From positions 1 through 64,000 of the forward strand of contig CABZKA010000005.1 in the NCBI GenBank assembly GCA_902526165.1: a stretch of DNA of 64,000 nucleotides, read 5' to 3'. This document shows, piece after piece, positions 61,584-64,000 of the stretch. The position numbers and the translations under genes were made by a program. How positions within the stretch are numbered: the first letter of the stretch is position 1; each line of letters opens with the position of its first letter. This DNA is from an uncultured Bacteroidota bacterium. GTDB taxonomy: Bacteria > Bacteroidota > Bacteroidia > Flavobacteriales > Flavobacteriaceae. Under the pieces are notes generated by a model, which searched no databases, was not told the DNA's origin, and was given only the letters and a program-made list of their open reading frames with translations.

Positions 61584-63047
61584 ATGGGTAAACTTAGAGG
61601 CTTTGTTGAGTATGAAAGGATGGTTGAAGGTTACGTCCCAGTTCAAAAAAGAATAAAAAATTTCAAAGAATTTACAATCAAACCAAAAGATGATGATCTG
61701 ATAAAGCAAGGCGGACGGTGTATGGATTGTGGAGTACCATTTTGTCACAGTGGTTGCCCACTAGGTAATTTAATTCCTGACTTTAATGATGCGGTTTACA
61801 ATAGAAACTGGAAAGAAGCTCTTAAAATCTTACATTCAACTAATAATTTCCCTGAATTTACAGGTAGACTGTGTCCTGCGCCGTGTGAATCAGCTTGTGT
61901 TCTTGGTCTTATAAATCCCCCTGTATCCATTGAACTGATTGAAAAATATATTGTTGAGAGAGGTTTTAAAGAGGGGTGGATTCAACCTATTAAACCAAAG
62001 AGACGAACCGGGAAAAAAATAGCTATTGTAGGTTCAGGTCCAGCAGGTCTTGCTGCTGCACAACAACTAAGCAGAGCAGGGCATTTAGTTACTGTTTATG
62101 AGAGAGATTCAAAAATAGGTGGACTTTTAAGATATGGTATTCCAGATTTTAAGCTCGAGAAATCAATTATAGATAGAAGAATTGAAATTTTAACTCTCGA
62201 AGGAATTAAATTCAAAACCAATACAGAAATTGGAATTGATGTGCCAATCAAGAAATTAAAAAAGGATAACGATATTGTTTTATTATGTGGCGGTGCTACT
62301 TTGATGAGAAATTTACCAATACCTGGTCATGAGTTAAATGGAATAGTCCAGGCCATGAGGTTTTTGAAAAGACAAAATCAAGTTATTAGTGAAAATTTCA
62401 GTAAAGTTGAAGAGCTAAATGCAAAAAATAAAAATGTAATAGTTATAGGTGGTGGTGATACAGGATCTGATTGTATTGGAACATCAAATAGACAAGGTGC
62501 AAAATCAGTATTAAATTTTGAGATTTTACCAAAACCAAGTAAACAACGTACTGTTGAAAATCCATGGCCATATTGGCCTTTTACTCTAAAAACTAGCTCT
62601 TCTCATGAAGAGGGAAGTAAAAGACAATGGTCGATTTTAACTAAAGAGTTTATAGATGATGGTTATGGAAATGTCAAAGCATTAAAAACGGTTGAGGTTG
62701 AGTGGATAAAAAAATCAAATGAAAGACCGAGATTAGTTGAAATTGAAGGATCTGAAAAAACATGGCCTTGTGATTTAGTATTATTAGCTCTTGGATTTAC
62801 AGGTCCAGATAAGGAAATAATCAATGACTTAAAATTAAATTCAGACAATACCTCAAAACCATTTACAACTAAATATCAAACATCTGATAAAAAAGTTTTT
62901 GCTGCTGGTGATTTAAGAAGAGGGCAATCTCTTATTGTGTGGGCCATCTCAGAGGGCAGAGAGGCAGCATATGAAATAGATAAATTTTTGATGGGCTCGA
63001 CAGAACTTACTTCTAAAGTTCACGGAGACTTACCATCAGTTAAATAA
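61584..63047 (+). CDS. gltD: Glutamate synthase small subunit
   Basis: 487 aa; GGRCMDCGVPFCHSGCPLGNLIPDFND, VGSGPAGLAAAQQLSRAGHLVTVYERD. Confidence 0.98.
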   Translation: MGKLRGFVEYERMVEGYVPVQKRIKNFKEFTIKPKDDDLIKQGGRCMDCGVPFCHSGCPLGNLIPDFNDAVYNRNWKEALKILHSTNNFPEFTGRLCPAPCESACVLGLINPPVSIELIEKYIVERGFKEGWIQPIKPKRRTGKKIAIVGSGPAGLAAAQQLSRAGHLVTVYERDSKIGGLLRYGIPDFKLEKSIIDRRIEILTLEGIKFKTNTEIGIDVPIKKLKKDNDIVLLCGGATLMRNLPIPGHELNGIVQAMRFLKRQNQVISENFSKVEELNAKNKNVIVIGGGDTGSDCIGTSNRQGAKSVLNFEILPKPSKQRTVENPWPYWPFTLKTSSSHEEGSKRQWSILTKEFIDDGYGNVKALKTVEVEWIKKSNERPRLVEIEGSEKTWPCDLVLLALGFTGPDKEIINDLKLNSDNTSKPFTTKYQTSDKKVFAAGDLRRGQSLIVWAISEGREAAYEIDKFLMGSTELTSKVHGDLPSVK

Positions 63048-64000
63048 ATTCCACTTAAATCCAAATCTTACCCCAAAATCTCTGTATACACTTTCTGGTG
63101 TTGAATAAAAGCTATTACCGCTTATGGATGAATTTATATGTTCGGCAATTATAAATATTTTTGTTTGTCTAATTTTTGCATTGAAGAAAAAATCAAACAA
63201 GGGAAACCCTCCTATTTTCTTTTGACTCTGTACATGAAAAGCTGATATTATCGGGTTGTACTCATTTGCAAAGAATTTTGAAAATATTTTAAAATTAATG
63301 CCTGTTTGTATTGATAAAGTATTTTTAAAAATCCTTTCTTTAAAATACAAGGTATTCCTGGAAATAAACTGAGGAAGATTTAAAATATTATCATTTTGAT
63401 TGACAACTTGGTACATTATTGAGTTATCAATTGTCCATTTACCGAAATTTAGGGATCTTTTGATACGTAAACTTGAATACTGAATTTTTCTGTCGTAATG
63501 ATTTAAAATAGGTGCCATGATTTGTTGTGAATTTGAATCAACTGAAACATAGAAAAAATCATCAATGATAGAGTGGTTTAAATCAATATCACCAAAAGTT
63601 GAATTTGAAATTTTTAAATCGACTGATTTATTTTCAACAAGTTTCAATGATTGTATCCAATTAATATTTTCATAGTTACTAGTAAAGTTTTCATAAATTA
63701 AACCAGGATGTTTCTGTTTTACAGAAATTGATAGGCTAAATGAATTATTTTCTGAAAATTCTCTTTTAACTTTTGCAATAAAATTATTACCCAATTGATC
63801 ACCCTTTATTTTTTGTTCCAAATCAATCGATAAATCATAATTAAATATTTTTTTAAATGCCTTAACTGAAAATGAGGTAAAGTTTTTTGAAAAAACTTTA
63901 CTATCTATACTATTATCAACTTTAAAATAATTTAAGTTATAATTATTTAACTGTAAAAGTAATCTTTCAAAAAATAAATTATCCTTCAATAAACCAAAGC
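63036..64000 (-). CDS. Putative porin/outer-membrane protein (probably runs past the window edge)
   Basis: Beta-strand-like alternating sequence ending in aromatic FGVRFGFKWNLFN; first Met in window at 63989 but frame appears open to the window end. Confidence 0.55.
   Translation of the reverse strand, partial: FGLLKDNLFFERLLLQLNNYNLNYFKVDNSIDSKVFSKNFTSFSVKAFKKIFNYDLSIDLEQKIKGDQLGNNFIAKVKREFSENNSFSLSISVKQKHPGLIYENFTSNYENINWIQSLKLVENKSVDLKISNSTFGDIDLNHSIIDDFFYVSVDSNSQQIMAPILNHYDRKIQYSSLRIKRSLNFGKWTIDNSIMYQVVNQNDNILNLPQFISRNTLYFKERIFKNTLSIQTGINFKIFSKFFANEYNPIISAFHVQSQKKIGGFPLFDFFFNAKIRQTKIFIIAEHINSSISGNSFYSTPESVYRDFGVRFGFKWNLFN

Noticed and set aside
1-64000. CRISPR arrays, rRNA genes, IS elements, long direct repeats
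   Set aside because: None recognised on reading; no repeat-spacer pattern or transposase ORF in the track.

Overview
This window is a low-GC, densely packed chromosomal segment from a Bacteroidota genome, probably a marine Flavobacteriales-type organism. The assignment rests on the gene order rpsU-xerC / tRNAs / tuf-tRNA-Trp-secE-nusG-rplKAJL-rpoBC, on T9SS-like C-terminal tails, and on families typical of that group. Most of it is housekeeping: the ribosomal/RNA polymerase operon, a complete trp operon, ddl, coaD, pyrE, birA, rsfS-ftsH-LUD-cdsA-psd, valS, murB, lipA, lpxK, folC, nhaD and gltBD, plus six tRNAs. The most interesting items are: (1) an unannotated 49-aa ORF (11899-12048) with a signal-like N-terminus and a short Pro/Gly/Ser tail ending SPPSPGWGS, 5 nt after a T9SS-type surface protein and followed by an HPr-kinase-like gene. 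This could be a small secreted-peptide/kinase system, and it lies in a non-housekeeping island between the tRNA cluster and tuf. (2) An unannotated trp leader peptide with tandem Trp codons, a perfect terminator hairpin and possible competing helices upstream of trpE. (3) A lipoprotein-type sulfatase gene embedded, with overlapping start and stop codons, between trpB and trpA. No CRISPR array, rRNA, IS element or prophage was seen. All family assignments come from reading the sequence; no database search was run.
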